Source: Meconema thalassinum (Eukaryota; Arthropoda; Insecta; Orthoptera; Tettigoniidae). From it: 64,000 bases of DNA. Under the pieces are notes generated by a model. The model saw only the letters and a list, made by a program, of their open reading frames with translations, was not told the DNA's origin and made no database searches. Shown here piece by piece: positions 1-11,560 of the stretch. Position 1 is the first letter of the stretch. Every line of letters begins with the position of its first letter. The stretch spans positions 228,991,556 to 229,055,555 of the forward strand of contig OX336398.1 in assembly GCA_946902985.2 (NCBI GenBank), given 5' to 3'. Both the position numbers and the translations under genes were made by a program.

Positions 1-1680
1 CATGTGAAACACTTCATCAAACACTACTTTAAATGATATTTTTACATATGCATTACACTGAACACTCGTCACTTTATACACACTTCAATGCTGAAATTCC
101 CTAGCAGAGATCGAAATTGCAGGTGTCGACGGCATCTTACGTTACCAACTCCTGATTGAAAGTCTGGTTATCTGCTCTCGGAACTCTCCAACAGTTTTTA
201 TGAATATCATTACTACAGTAAGCGTCCTGCGTTACATCAATACGCTGGCTCCCAAACATGAGCGTTAACATCTGGTACTCTCATGGCAATACCAAACACT
301 TAGTAGAGTTTCTTTCGCGCATTCTATCGTAGTTACACATACACGATTAGTTAATCCTATACACATTGCGCTTAATAAAGTTCAACACTTTCACAAATAA
401 TTATATACAATAGTTCTACCGTTAGTCTATACGGTGCTTCGTAACTGAACACGTCATAGTTCGTGCTGCTGATTATGCCTGTATCACGACTATTATTCAT
501 ACAAGCATGTTTACTGTTTCTATTACACATACCAGTCTTTGTTCGGCGTCTTGATGAATAGATCCGTCATGCGTCTTGCCTTGACGAACTTGCTTCAACC
601 TGGCTGTAGCTGACTGAAGTTTCACTCGAAGACTGCACGTAACTTATTTGAAGACTTCTGTATGCGGCTTACACGCTGTCTCGTACTGCTGCATATTTGC
701 TGCATACTGATTGCAACTTATTGCCATTGTGCTACAATTGACAATTGAGTAAGACTGTAACTGGCTGTAACTGCGCTTGGCGGCATGTAGACTGCGTGAC
801 AACTGAATTTCAACTGAGCATAGCTGAGAGCTCCTCCTGGGGTCTACTCCCTTATATCGGATTTCCACAGAAAGTAGAGCGAAATCTTCCCGCGTAATCT
901 TGGCTCCTCTCACAGCATGATTCAGGTCTTCAAACCATGATCATTGTGTTCCTCTCTCTTCACAGGTCCCAAAACTATCTGTGTGCAAAGGAATCGCTCG
1001 TCCAATTAATTAATATTAATTCCTTTCTCCATGGCGTGGGACGCTACCTAACGGGAAACCCCCGGCAACATCTTCACATCCATCCGCGAACAATGGTCGT
1101 TTTACAGTCCTTACGCACATCATTAAATATGCACCAATTTCGCAGGTAAAAGACTCTAAAATTATCTTCTTGCCAAGATATTCAACTGTGTGCAACTCTC
1201 ATCTCGATTCGTTACTCCAATCACGAGTAATCAATGATTTTTCTGGGCATTTCTCCGCCCCTACTCTAAATCCATTCTCCGTCGGGGAATAACTATGTCA
1301 TTATTCAGGCCTCACCCCTGCTCCAGACGACATAATGGGGTCACAGAGATGGACGTGGCTCCACTGGGACCAACCCACAATTCTGGGCCAATTAGTAAAT
1401 GTCAGCTCTGCCCTCCTCTGTGCTTCAAGCTTCCAATAGCTTACACCAAATCGTCTTATAATGATATAATCTGCTCATTATTTCCTACATTATTTTACTA
1501 AATAATGCCATTTCATCAAAAATCACACCAGTGATTAAATATACATTTCTTTCGAGGGGTTTTTACCAAGAAACTCCCTGTACAGATCTCTGGTTCGCTT
1601 CCTGGTGGAACCTTTATACTGAGATCACAGTCTCTGAGAACCATGTTCGATTCCAGTCAGCATAACCCCATCGGGTTCAA
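1..1680. other. Unassigned non-coding sequence
   Basis: I see no recognisable coding region, tRNA-like head, terminal repeat or tandem array here. The open frames are short and look random. Base composition is mixed, with a somewhat GC-richer patch around 830-1100. It may hold an old repeat or host intergenic DNA; I cannot say which. Confidence 0.5.
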
Positions 1681-1681
1681 T

Positions 1682-1817
1682 ACATAAATTATTTATAAAC
1701 TTTTGAACTGACGGTGGTTTTGGGGTCTGGGGGATGTGAAACGCGAATATATGTCGAAATTTTCCGGAAATCGAAACATGGTACCCATTGCAATAGCTTT
1801 CTAATGAAATCTAACTA
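1682..1817 (+). repeat. Direct repeat copy 1 (~136 bp)
   Basis: This segment recurs almost unchanged at 2662-2799, about 980 bp downstream in the same orientation. Both begin near cataaattat and include gaactgacggtggttttgg. The pair brackets a SINE fragment, a diverged tandem and a TA microsatellite. It could be the two ends of one element or a local duplication. Confidence 0.75.
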
Positions 1818-1849
1818 AAATATTACCATCAACGACACCTAGCTGTGAA

Positions 1850-2045
1850 CTTGGCTACTAGATGCCACCGGAACCATCAACTCGCAACGAACGTTGGAAC
1901 TTCCCCTCCGAAGGAAAGCAAACTCAGGGGTTTTTAGCGCTCTTAGTAAATCCGACGACTTCAGCCGGGTTTGAACCCGCGACCTTGGGCATAGAAGTTC
2001 AGCATGCTTCCAGTTCCGATACCGAAGTCGCTTCCCACAGACAGA
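1850..2045 (-). mobile_element. tRNA-derived SINE fragment
   Basis: Read on the minus strand, 2030-1955 has a degenerate tRNA-like head with a B-box-like GGTTCAAACCC, followed by the same body as the SINE at 18434-18856 (a gtcggattt segment, then a cctccgaagg-like segment in reverse). It is truncated compared with that copy. Not a functional tRNA: the arms do not pair properly. Confidence 0.6.
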
Positions 2046-2183
2046 TGGAAAACTGAATGTTATCTTGTGCAGTGGTGTTGTCATAGCAACTGCTGATGGC
2101 TCATCCCTTATCAATTAAAAGTAAAGTTGTCATGGCAACCTCTCTTGGCACTTGGCATTTTCTTATAATTTAAATCATTTTGC

Positions 2184-2619
2184 TCACCCCGTGGCGTAAT
2201 GGTGGGTCATATCAAAAATTCTTTCAGACAAAAGTTTTAGGTAATTATTGGAGGAATATTGCCCATTTTGTACGGTTTTGATATTGTGCCTATTAACAGA
2301 GATACGATTAATGTTTCCCGAAAAACCCACTTTTTCCCACCCCTTTGGTCAATGGTTGGTGCTATCAAAAAACTTGTCAAACATAAATTTTAGGGCCTCG
2401 TCCGACACAGAGTATGAACTTTGAATGGATTCAATATTTCAGATATTAAGAGAGTTATAGCGATATTTCACTTTTTCGAAAAAAGCCTCCCATTTTCACC
2501 CCCTTTGACCGATTTTGCCTATTAACGAACTCGACCGAGATTATAAGGGGATACATATTATGTAAAACATTCAAAGTGATTGGTACAAAATTACGGCAGT
2601 TATCGTGTCCACAAAGAAC

Positions 2620-2620
<1 letters not shown>
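2184..2620. repeat. Diverged tandem, ~155-158 bp monomers
   Basis: Three related monomers can be aligned on their caccccnttgg-like starts at 2184, 2339 and about 2497. Each continues with a tatcaaaaa-type stretch and an aaattttagg-type stretch. No coding potential. The family is not one I can name. Confidence 0.5.

Positions 2621-2621
<1 letters not shown>

Positions 2622-2656
<35 letters not shown>
2622..2656. repeat. (TA)n microsatellite
   Basis: Uninterrupted TA dinucleotides directly before the second copy of the 136-bp direct repeat. Confidence 0.95.
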
Positions 2657-2660
<4 letters not shown>

Positions 2661-2661
2661 C

Positions 2662-2799
2662 ATAAATTATATATAAACTTTTGAACTGACGGTGGTTTTG
2701 GGGTCTGGGGGATGTGAAACGCGAAGATATGTCGAAATGTTCCGGAAGTCGAAACATGGGACCCATTGCAATAGTTAGCTTTCTAATGAAATCTACCTA
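2662..2799 (+). repeat. Direct repeat copy 2 (~138 bp)
   Basis: Second copy of the segment at 1682-1817, differing by a few substitutions and a 4-base insertion (tagt/tagc) near its end. Confidence 0.75.
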
Positions 2800-2945
2800 A
2801 TGCTTGCGCACAATTCTCCTACAGACGCTAAAGCCTGTTTGCACAATAAGATTGATCATGCAAGCTTGTCAAGCTTGCAGTTACGTGTGCAGCCACCTAA
2901 AAAAGAGCCAAAGTTTGGCTTGGATCACTTACGCTTGATTAGAGC

Positions 2946-3252
2946 TTTTTTTTTAATTTTTAGCGTAGGCTTTTGGTGCCGGGAGTGTCCGAGGACATAT
3001 TCGGCTCGCCCAATAGGTGAGCTTCAAGTACCGTTGGGGAGGAAAGTTGGAATGGAAGGACGAGGAATTGGAAGGTAGCGGCTGTGGCCTATAGTGAGGG
3101 ACCAACCCCGGCATTTGCCTGGAAGGAAGATGGGAAACCACAGAAGACCATCTACAAGGTTGCCGGCGGGGGGGATTTGAACCTTCTCGCCTCCCGAATG
3201 TGAGCGACTGCCCGCAGTCATGCCGTAACGACCACGGCGAACTCACCCGGTA
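2946..3252 (-). mobile_element. tRNA-derived SINE, head at 3252
   Basis: The minus strand carries the same tRNA-like head (starting taccgggtgag) as the plus-strand SINE at 22724-23052, then the shared core (cttctgtggtttcccatctt) and the shared 3' end (tgtcctcggacactcccgg). The tail is the T-rich run at 2946-2962 on the plus strand. The body is shorter than the 22.7-kb copy, with a rearranged middle. Confidence 0.8.
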
Positions 3253-3254
3253 TT

Positions 3255-3560
3255 AGCGCGCTGAGTAACCCCCTTAGCGAAAACAAGGCCTTGATCCACC
3301 ATGAAACCTAGATATTTAGTTGCTGGCTGCCATCTGATTACTCCACACAAAACCTATATGCGGAAGTCAGTGCCCTTCAGATAGTGGATTATTGCGAGGT
3401 AGGTCTCTCAGTGCTGAGTAGGTAGTGGGGTAAGCCCGGTACGTATGCTGCTGTAGCAATTCCTCCGGCGACTTGTGTTGGGTGTTCTGCCAGCCAGGAG
3501 AGTTTACAAGTGGGGTAATCACTGCCCGGAGCACGGAGTTGAACAGGCTACGCTTCAAAA
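3255..3560 (-). pseudogene. LINE reverse-transcriptase fragment (R1-like)
   Basis: Minus-strand frames give a broken peptide that includes WQPATKYLGFMVDQGLVF. This fits the KYLG-V-D-x-x-LxF block that lies after the RT palm in R1/Jockey-group LINEs. Just upstream (3558-3367, minus) is an open stretch with LFNSVLRAVIT, also typical of the post-RT region. Frames change between the two parts, so this is a decayed fragment. It abuts the SINE at 3252. The clade call is tentative. Confidence 0.4.
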
Positions 3561-3812
3561 GTTTTGCGTGTCAGGATTTAAATACGGACTAACAGTATTG
3601 TACTCGGTAAAGCGTACGCTTATGAAGTCTAAAATTATAACCGCGGGCCAGGATTTTAACGTTAATAAATGCGTTTTCAGTGTTGAAGTTAAAGTAACAC
3701 ACACTGTATGCTACCTGGCATAAAATGGTTCTCTCATTAACCGATTCAGAACCCATAATTGTAACCAAACTGTGCTTCGCGACTATATACATTAAAAAGA
3801 TATAGGCCTTAT

Positions 3813-4880
3813 ATACGCCTGTTTTAGCCTATTTTCATTTATGAAAAAAAAAGAAGGCTTATGAGATAACAATTTGTCCGTGTGTGTGCGTTAATGTGTG
3901 GGTCGCCCCCCAAATAACTTCTAAACGGCTGGAGCGATTTGAATGAAATTCAGTAAGATCATAGTGCTATTTTAGCCGACCCCCACTGTGCCCATCAAAT
4001 GTTATTACATCTCACCAATCCTACATGGCGGCTGTGTGAAATATTTCACCGGCATCCGATATCTCCGAAACTATTACTGATATAACCCTGAAATATTGTA
4101 CGGTGATAAAGGGCACTACTAGAAGTTCACCTATGAGACTTTCAAAACTTGTTAACTACAAAACGAACATGGCGGCCAATTGGATTTGAAACTTTTAAAT
4201 AGACTTTTCTCGCGATTAAACCATCCAAACGCAATGAAACTTGGTACAGAAAATGTTTATAGACATTGTAATGCACTGACATCTAATTTAGTTCAATTGT
4301 TCTCATAACCTCAACATGACGGCTGTGCGCAATTTCAAAAAAAAAAAAAAATATTTCTTGTTTATTAATCATGCGATCGAAGTGAACATTTGAATAATGA
4401 AACTAAGCAAAAATCGGCATTAAATAGTACATAACTCTGTGGCCAATATATAAAAATCCAACATGGCGACCATCCGTAATAATTAGACAGTTCTCAATAT
4501 CTACTAATCTATGATAGCAATCAAACTGAAATTTTGTATTTTGATAGACGATATGGACGTAAGTTCACGTATGGGACTTTCAATAACCTGGTGAGCACAA
4601 ATCCAATATGGCGGCGGTGCGAAATATAAATATTTAAATGGATCTTTTTCGTGATTTATCAATCCGAGCGCAGTAAAACTTGGTACGGAAAATACTTATA
4701 CAAATTTCAATCCACTGGTATCTAATTTATTTCGATTGATTTGATAACCGCAAGATGGCACCTGTGCGAAATTTTAAAATCTAGTTTTCATTTCTTGTGT
4801 CCTATTCATGCGATTGAAGTTTGAACACTACACATACACAATAATCTTCTTGTAATAGTACACGCCAGTTCTCAAGGGTT
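3813..4880 (+). mobile_element. Helentron-like element with ~146-bp GCCGCCAT array
   Basis: It begins with the imperfect palindrome shared by this family (agcctattttcatttatg, then aaggcttatgagat), followed by a TG-rich stretch and a body with six ATGGCGG-type motifs at 4025, 4169, 4316, 4463, 4608 and 4754 (spacing 144, 147, 147, 145, 146). Text such as ggagcgatttgaatgaaatt and aaacttggtacag recurs at 24-25, 40-45 and 59 kb. The far end is cut near 4880. No protein is encoded. Assignment to Helentron/DINE-type elements is inference from the hairpin, subterminal repeats and microsatellite. Confidence 0.6.
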
Positions 4881-4954
4881 AAGCAATCTCTACTACCCCC
4901 ATTCTCTTCACATGACCCTACAATCTGAGTCGGCTCATACGGACAGCTTCTTCT

Positions 4955-5689
4955 TCTCCCAGGGGCTCACATCTAGTGGGACGTGGATTGGCGACCACGG
5001 GGCCCCAGCTGAGTCAGGCATTGCTTCCACTTACTTGTGCCGGGCTCCTCTCCGTCTTCTTTTCTGTCGACCTCACTTGGTCAACTCTTGTTCTCTTCCG
5101 ACCCCGACGGTATTAGGGTATCCGAGGCCTAGGGAGTCTCTTCCTTTGCCGCCTTAATTGGCCCTTGTCTCATCTTTTCTGATACCCTCCTTCTGCAAGG
5201 GGTCAGCCTTCTTTTTCTTTTCTTGTTATCTCCTGCCTTCTGCTCAAGGCCCTCAAGGAGGCCGGGTGTATGTATCCCCACCACTTTTGGTGCACCCTAG
5301 ATAATGCTACACCCTCAGGAGGTCACGGCTGATGAGTTCGGGAGTCGGCGACCCCGAGGGATTCCTGAGCTGGGTCCGTTTTCCCCTTTTGTCCCTTACC
5401 TTTGTGGCGGACCCTCTCCTCTTTCACTTTCCTGTCTGCCTTTCATGGCTCTCCTTCCTTCCAAGTCCCTCAATCCGCATTCTTCGAGGGTTGAGGGCAT
5501 TTCTTTTCCTCCTGTCCTTTATTTGCCTTATTCTCCTTTTGTTTTCCATTTCTTCTTCTAGTATGTAGGTTAGTAGTTAGTTCTAGTTTTAAGTTTGCAT
5601 TTCATTTTCATCTTTTCGATCACCCAAACCATCAGGGGCCGATAACCTAGATGTTAGGCCCCTTAAAACAACAATTATCATCATCATCA
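4955..5689 (+). mobile_element. 735-bp retroposon with hairpin and (TCA)n tail
   Basis: It is bounded by a perfect 12-bp TSD, acagcttcttct, at 4943-4954 and 5690-5701. The 5' end tctcccagggg matches the outer end of the copy at 20925-21975. The 3' end has a six-base stem GGGGCC...GGCCCC (5635-5662) followed by ttaaaacaacaattatcatc. No tRNA-like head and no credible ORF. It could be a LINE-mobilised non-autonomous unit or the 3' UTR of a LINE; the uniform 5' ends favour the former. Confidence 0.8.
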
Positions 5690-5701
5690 ACAGCTTCTTC
5701 T

Positions 5702-7530
5702 AGCGTGCTCATGTCTAACATCGCGTTTTATCTCTTTATTAAGTGTACCTTCCTGCCATTTCTCCCGTATATTCGTTGCAGCATTCATTCATGTTACCCT
5801 CTAGCTTATGTATCAGTTCTCACTTCCATACTGCAAGGTAGGTTGAAATACTGAGCGATATAGGGAGAGTTTCGTCTCCACACGAACTTCCTTCCCGCAG
5901 AATACTGTAGATCGCAACTCAGAACTCACTGCAGTGCCTTTTCTGCACCTGGACTCTATGGAAGTGTGTAAATTATAGACTGAACATCAGTTTTCTAACA
6001 TTTCATTTTTTACTTTTTATAAAATAATGCAGTAAAAATGTTTGCAAGGTGGTGAAATTACTTCAAACGTTTAATTAATAGTAATAATGACATTTCCTTA
6101 AAAAAATGTCTAAAATTATTTTCTTTTTAATTTAAAAAATATTTTTTGTGAATTTGTTTCTTACATTCTAACCCAATAATGGTTAAAAAGTGGTTAATCA
6201 TCTGCCATTATCCATTATCAGTTTGTGAACATAATTCGAGAGTATTTGACCGGTAAAAAATGAGAAATGTGCGCCTGAAGTAACTAATACAATTTGTTTT
6301 CTGAAAATTACTATGTCAAAATTCGTATTCATATCACACATGCTACAAAAGCAAAGTAGCACTTCAAGGCCTTAATCAGCTCAGAATATCCTGCTTTCAA
6401 CTTGTTACAAGAATCACAGCTGTACCATACCATAAACCCAGAAAATGCATAGTATAATGATGTCAGCTAATGTGCACTATTCGTATGCCCAATAGTACGT
6501 CCTGTCTGAGCACATCAGTCGCATTGGAGCTCTGTAGATGGGATGTATTGGTACCAGATTGTCATGTGACCTTCACCGAAGACATAACAACCATGGCCAT
6601 GTCAGTAAAATAGTGTGTGTGTATGTGTGTCTTCAATGGGCGAAACTTATCTGAATGCGCACAGTAATTGGACACTTGCAGTGTGATCCGTCACCGTGAT
6701 TATGGTGGTTCTTAAATAATACGAGGCGACCAAATTGTCTTTTCAGCGGGACCACATAAGGTTGCTTTAATAGTTGTTGGTTAGTTTCAAAGGCTTGTGT
6801 CATTATGCGTCATCAGCCTCGTGTATTTAGGTGTGGTTAGTTTCTCTGAAAACCTGTATTTCTGAAGCAAGTGTAACTGTGGGGAATGGGGAAATCACCC
6901 CGGGACTTCATGTAACCTACTGTCACGTTTTGGTGGTAGTGTTGGAATGTTGGGGAATGTTTGGAAATTCCAACCACTTGCTGCAGTTCCCCTTTGCCCA
7001 ATTTAACTCGAGATTGTGAGGTTTGACGTTCCCTTGCAAGGCTGATATAAATAATACCCTTTTTGTTTAAATACAAAGAATTCCATGACGACTTTCTTAG
7101 TAAGTTAATATCTTCCCCTAGCGCCTCATCTCAAAGCCGTCTTCGTGTTTCTAATCCTCCTTATATAGCTCATTACTAAGTTTGTCCTTGTCTGTAACAT
7201 CATGTTCTTTGATGTAAGCAAGCATAACTTTTGCTTTCTTCTTATAAAGGGAGATTGGAAGAGGTTGTTCTGCATTTCACATCTTCTGGGCTTTCTGCTT
7301 CATCTAAGGATCCCAAGTTATGAAGCCTAAAAAAATACGGGATAGAGGAGGAGATGCTATGAATTATTTGTGAGTGGGTGGTTTCAACGGCTGGATGCCC
7401 TATCTGATGCAAGCCTCAAGACATGAGTTACTGTGCTCGCGCTATTTCTCTGCTATTGTGCTACGTCACTCCTCCCTGGAAAAGTACATCGACTGTACTG
7501 GCCCCAGCAAAAACATTTCTCAAATAGATC
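5702..7530. other. Unassigned, partly AT-rich
   Basis: No element or coding region could be supported. 6000-6180 is strongly AT-rich, and there is a short TG run near 6615-6630. Open frames are small and without recognisable domains. Confidence 0.5.
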
Positions 7531-7532
7531 GC

Positions 7533-7568
<36 letters not shown>
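7533..7568. repeat. (TAA)n tract at 5' edge of Dong-type LINE
   Basis: About twelve TAA units end directly at gccggcggtggc, where the LINE 5' region starts. It mirrors the tract at 14659-14706. Confidence 0.95.
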
Positions 7569-7569
<1 letters not shown>

Positions 7570-8356
7570 CCGGCGGTGGCATGCTGTACAGTCCTTGTTT
7601 TGAGCTCCTCGCATTTCCGCTTTTTATATAAGTTTTACACGTTTATATAGTTAGTTTATGATTTCTATGGTGACTTTTAAGGATCTTGTCGAAAACAAGT
7701 GTGTGTTATAGTGCTTGTGGATATATCAACGTCATAATCATCAAAATACAGCTGCGAAATGTTTGTTTACATTCATGCTGTGGTTGCTACATCGTTAGTT
7801 ACAGTGCCTTATAATCCCAAATGCCTTCTCGAAATGGGTTATGTACGGTGTTTTATGTGTAATTCGGATGTTTCAAGCCCATTTATTATATTACTCATAT
7901 AATGTGTGGAGGTAATCGGATTGTTTTCGTGTTAATATTACGAAAGGTGAAGTGTACATCTGCTTAACCTACAAAATTAGGTTACACGTATTTGCTACAT
8001 ATATTCGTGTAAGTACAGTATTCCTTCTCTGCTGCACTTAAATGCCGTCCACTGTTGTAATATAAGCAATATCCCTGCAAGATAATTATACCGTATAGCC
8101 TATCTAATGTGAGTTGTGAGAAATCTGTAATGACAAGGTGTGTGCTAACCAGAAATGAGATATACTAAATGGGGTAGGCAGGACTTCTTCAGCCGTGGTG
8201 AAGGCAACCTGCCTAGGGGAGGGAAAACCCTGATAACAAACCTTAACTGCAGTGTCTGATCCGTAGCGGGCGGCTGCAAACAGCGTCTGTTCTCCATGTT
8301 AGGAGCGGCTGAAGATGAACACCTGGCTCTAGGTTAAAAAGCCACCCACCCATAAT

Positions 8357-9691
8357 ATGGAGAAAATACATTTAAAAATAAAAATTAATGAAAGGCCGCT
8401 GCCTGAGGTTCGTCAGGGCATGTCTAGAGCCGGCGATGGACATGACAGCAAGCGAATCGTCGGTGGCAGGGTACTGATGAGGCGGGCTCCTGTCGCACAA
8501 GAAGATGCAGCCCAACAACTACAACAAAGCCAACCAACGTCAAGTGCTTTGCCTGCTGAAAGTGCTGTGCCAGAACCACTTCCGGCACTCACCCAAGCAG
8601 GCCTGCCAAGAAAGCCCTTAAAATGGTCAATCGTAATGAACGAGACCATAATGCGCATTTATTATAAGGTGACTCGCATTGGAACAGAACTAACTGGATA
8701 TAGGCAGAAATTATTCAATGAGTTCCATGAAGCATACCCCGAACTACATGTGACTGAACAGAGAGTGGCGGACCAATATAGGGCGATAGTCCGTAATAAT
8801 TTAGTGCCAGAAGCAAGACTGAATACAATCAAGCAGGAGGTCAGAAGAGTGTTTGATTGTGATCAAGGAACTAATCTGGAGGGTGAATTAGCACAAGAGC
8901 TCCATGAGCAGGAACAACATCAAGAAGAACACAATGAGCCAGTCAGTGGCATACAGCCGGATACACATCATGAAGATGAGTCACATACCAAGTTCTTAGC
9001 AGATGAAATGATGACGGCAATGACTCAGTTCAATGGAAAAGACGCAATGCATAGACATGCATTGCCTCGAGTGAATTCGTCTAGGAAGGTATCAATAATT
9101 TTAAATATCATGAATCAAGCTATCCTACCCAAACACTTGATAAATGTGAATGACTTAGAATCTCTTCACACTGTTCTGTACTGTGGAGCCGTCACAGTTA
9201 TCAGAACTATGGGCATCCAACTGAGAGAAAGGAATAATTCCTGCAGTAAGAAATGTGCTCCTGTTAGTCCTAAGTGGGAAAGACGTCTGACAGGCAATAT
9301 TGACAAATTGCGAACAGATATTGGCCGTTTGACTGAGTTTATCAGAGGAACGCACACAAGAAGACTGGTGAGACTCTGTAAGGCAATAATGAGGCGGTCC
9401 AAAATCCACACCGGCCGAGATGATCCAAACACAAAAGCCGAACAGTGTTTAGATACACTCAAACAGAAACTTACGTTGGTAGCGAACAGACTTTCCAGAT
9501 ACAGAGCCAGTAGGAAACGGAGGCAGGACAACAACTTATTTGTCAAAGGCGAGAAGAAATTGTACAGAGCACTGAGCGAAACCAAGTATCCTCAAATGCT
9601 CCTTATCCAACTTCTTCTTAAGAGTTTCGGAGCAATCAACTATCCAAAGCCACCATTTTTAACCCAGACTCCCATTGGGATCAGGAAGTAA
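8357..9691 (+). pseudogene. R4/Dong-type LINE polyprotein, N-terminal part
   Basis: Open for 444 residues from an ATG that follows a stop-rich leader. Residues ~85-165 contain KWSIVMNETIMRIYYKVT and LHVTEQRVADQYRAIVRNN, the conserved helical block I know from R4/Dong proteins, where it probably binds DNA or RNA. Residues ~290-400 are basic and helical, and lead to the linker before the RT. The frame is lost near 9592-9620: the downstream part resumes in another frame with SNQLSKATIFNP. A single-base deletion explains this. No residues of a separate ORF1 (Gag-like) protein are seen, as expected for site-specific endonuclease LINEs with a single ORF. Confidence 0.8.
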
Positions 9692-10311
9692 CAGACATCT
9701 CTAAAGAATATAATTCGATGCAATATGATCCAATAACTTCAACTGAAATTTCTTCCATCATTAAAGGTCTTCCTAACTGGAAAGTACCCGGTTTAGATCA
9801 GATACAGAATTACTGGTATAAGAAATTCTGGTGCGTTTACGATCTTCTGTCTACTCTGGTGAATGAAGTTGTTGCTCATTCACAGAAGATGCCAAATTTC
9901 CTTACACAAGGTGTAACGCATCTACTTCCGAAAGACCCACAAAATATGCAAGATTCTGGAAAATACCGTCCAATTACATGCCTTCCCACGATGTATAAGA
10001 TCATCACGTCCTGTCTTAGTAGGAGGATATATGCCCTCTGTGAACAAAATTACAACCTAGAAACACAACAAAAAGGATGCACGAAAGGGTCCAAAGGGTG
10101 TAAAGAAATACTTATCCTTGACTCAGTGGTTTCTAACCAGGCCTTTGCCAATAACAGAAATTTATTCACGGCATATATTGACCACAAGAAGGCTATGATT
10201 CCGTGGCCCATGATTGGTTGATCCATATTTTGTCAGTGTATAAAATTGATCCTCAGATTATATATTTCTTGGAACACGCCATGGCAACGTGGAGTACAGT
10301 AATGTGCCTTA
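9631..10311 (+). pseudogene. Reverse transcriptase, N-terminal half (motif A frameshift)
   Basis: Continues the LINE protein in a different frame. Seen in order: GLPNWKVPGLDQIQNYW (block typical of motif 1), YRPITCLPTMYKIITSCL (motif 2), QQKGCTKGSKGCKEILILD (R4/R2-type block) and TAYIDHKKA (motif A, catalytic Asp codon at 10180). The frame breaks at 10192-10197, immediately after motif A; the other frame then continues as DSVAHDWLIHILSVYKIDP up to 10311. There the Helentron-like insertion interrupts the gene before motif B. The enzyme would normally copy the element RNA at the nicked target. Confidence 0.85.
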
Positions 10312-10549
10312 GTACTAACAAGATGTTCAGTAAAGAACATATAGCCTACTTTCTCCTAAATGTATGAGTATAGTTATAACTCGTTGTTATTATCAAAGAG
10401 TATAACAGAATCATTTCTTGGTTGAAGACCTTAGAAACTATTTACCTCTACCAAACGCCACAACCTAGAAAAAAAACTACTACCATCATTGAAGAAAGAT
10501 AGATAAGAAGTATCTCAAGAATGTTATGGATCTGGAGACATAATCGACC

Positions 10550-10789
10550 GGACTGGCTGCGTGGCTGAGCGGTAACGATCTCGCTTGCTGGGTCCTAGGT
10601 TGCAGGTTCGTATCCTGGCGCTGTCAGCTGGCATTTGAGGGTGCACCAATGCGAGGGAGCCGTGTCAGTAGATTTACTGGCACGTTAAAGATCCCCTTCG
10701 GGCCAATATTCCGGCACGCCGGCGTATCTAAAAGCAGCAGTAGTTAAAAGGGACGTAAAACAAATAACATTATTATTATTGTTATTATT
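10550..10789 (+). mobile_element. tRNA-derived SINE, 12-bp TSD
   Basis: Flanked by acataatcgacc at 10538-10549 and 10790-10801. The head has an A-box-like GTGGCTGAGCGGT and a B-box-like GGTTCGTATCC. The body includes gatttactggcacgttaaag and aatattccggcac, ending in an ATT-rich tail. The head looks Ser/Leu-tRNA-like but does not fold as a functional tRNA. Confidence 0.88.
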
Positions 10790-11486
10790 ACATAATCGAC
10801 CTGCCGTGGGCAACATCCAACTTTGAGTTGAGGCATGTCTTTACACGTCTGGTTGTGCATGGCTTTCACAACCCTAATTGAATTAACAAATCTTTCCATG
10901 ACCCTACAGAGACGTGTGTATACAAACTATGTGGATATTTTCGATTGCTATTTGCCTGAAATAAAAGTATTAATTAATAACCTGAACTAGCACCAACGGC
11001 TAGAATTCAGTTACTATGTGAAATCGTTTTGTTCTTTACTTCAAATAACATTTTCAAATAACGCACAATAGGCTGTTACAAACCCTTTAAAATAAAAAGT
11101 AAAAATTTATCGTAGTATCATCTTGCCATTCTTCAAGTTCGATGCGCATAGAATGCCAATGGTATACGGTACTAACCAATGGAGTCCCACGTAGACCAGT
11201 CGTGACATCTAGTGGAGAAGTATCGAACAATATAACCCTAACAGGGCGAGTGATTTCTAGTGGCCATAAGAAGAAACTTTTCAATAATATCTTGAAGTTA
11301 ATAAGTAGGCCGGCGTGCAGTTACCTTTTTGGCTACTAGATGTCTCGAGAAAATCTGCTGGTGAATTATGTTTTAATTAAATATATATTTTCCACCGTAA
11401 TATGCAAAATATAACGCTTAATTTTAAAACGTCTGAATCATTAGAAAACAATAAATATATAAAATTTCAAGCAAAAAAGAATAACT

Positions 11487-11560
11487 CTGATGGGGTTTGA
11501 ACCATAGGCATATGAGTGATAGGCCAACGCTTTACCACGGAGCCATTTGTGCCAACGAAC
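11487..11560 (-). mobile_element. tRNA-like SINE head (minus)
   Basis: On the minus strand, TGGCTCCGTGG and GGTTCAAACCCC sit at A-box and B-box spacing. No anticodon stem of good quality is seen, and the adjoining sequence is AT-rich. Probably the head of another SINE family; I could not define its 3' end. Confidence 0.45.

Noticed and set aside
4912..5561. Several Pro/Ser/Leu-rich frames in the 735-bp retroposon
   Set aside because: They are not conserved between the 4.9-kb and 53.5-kb copies and follow from the CT-rich composition.
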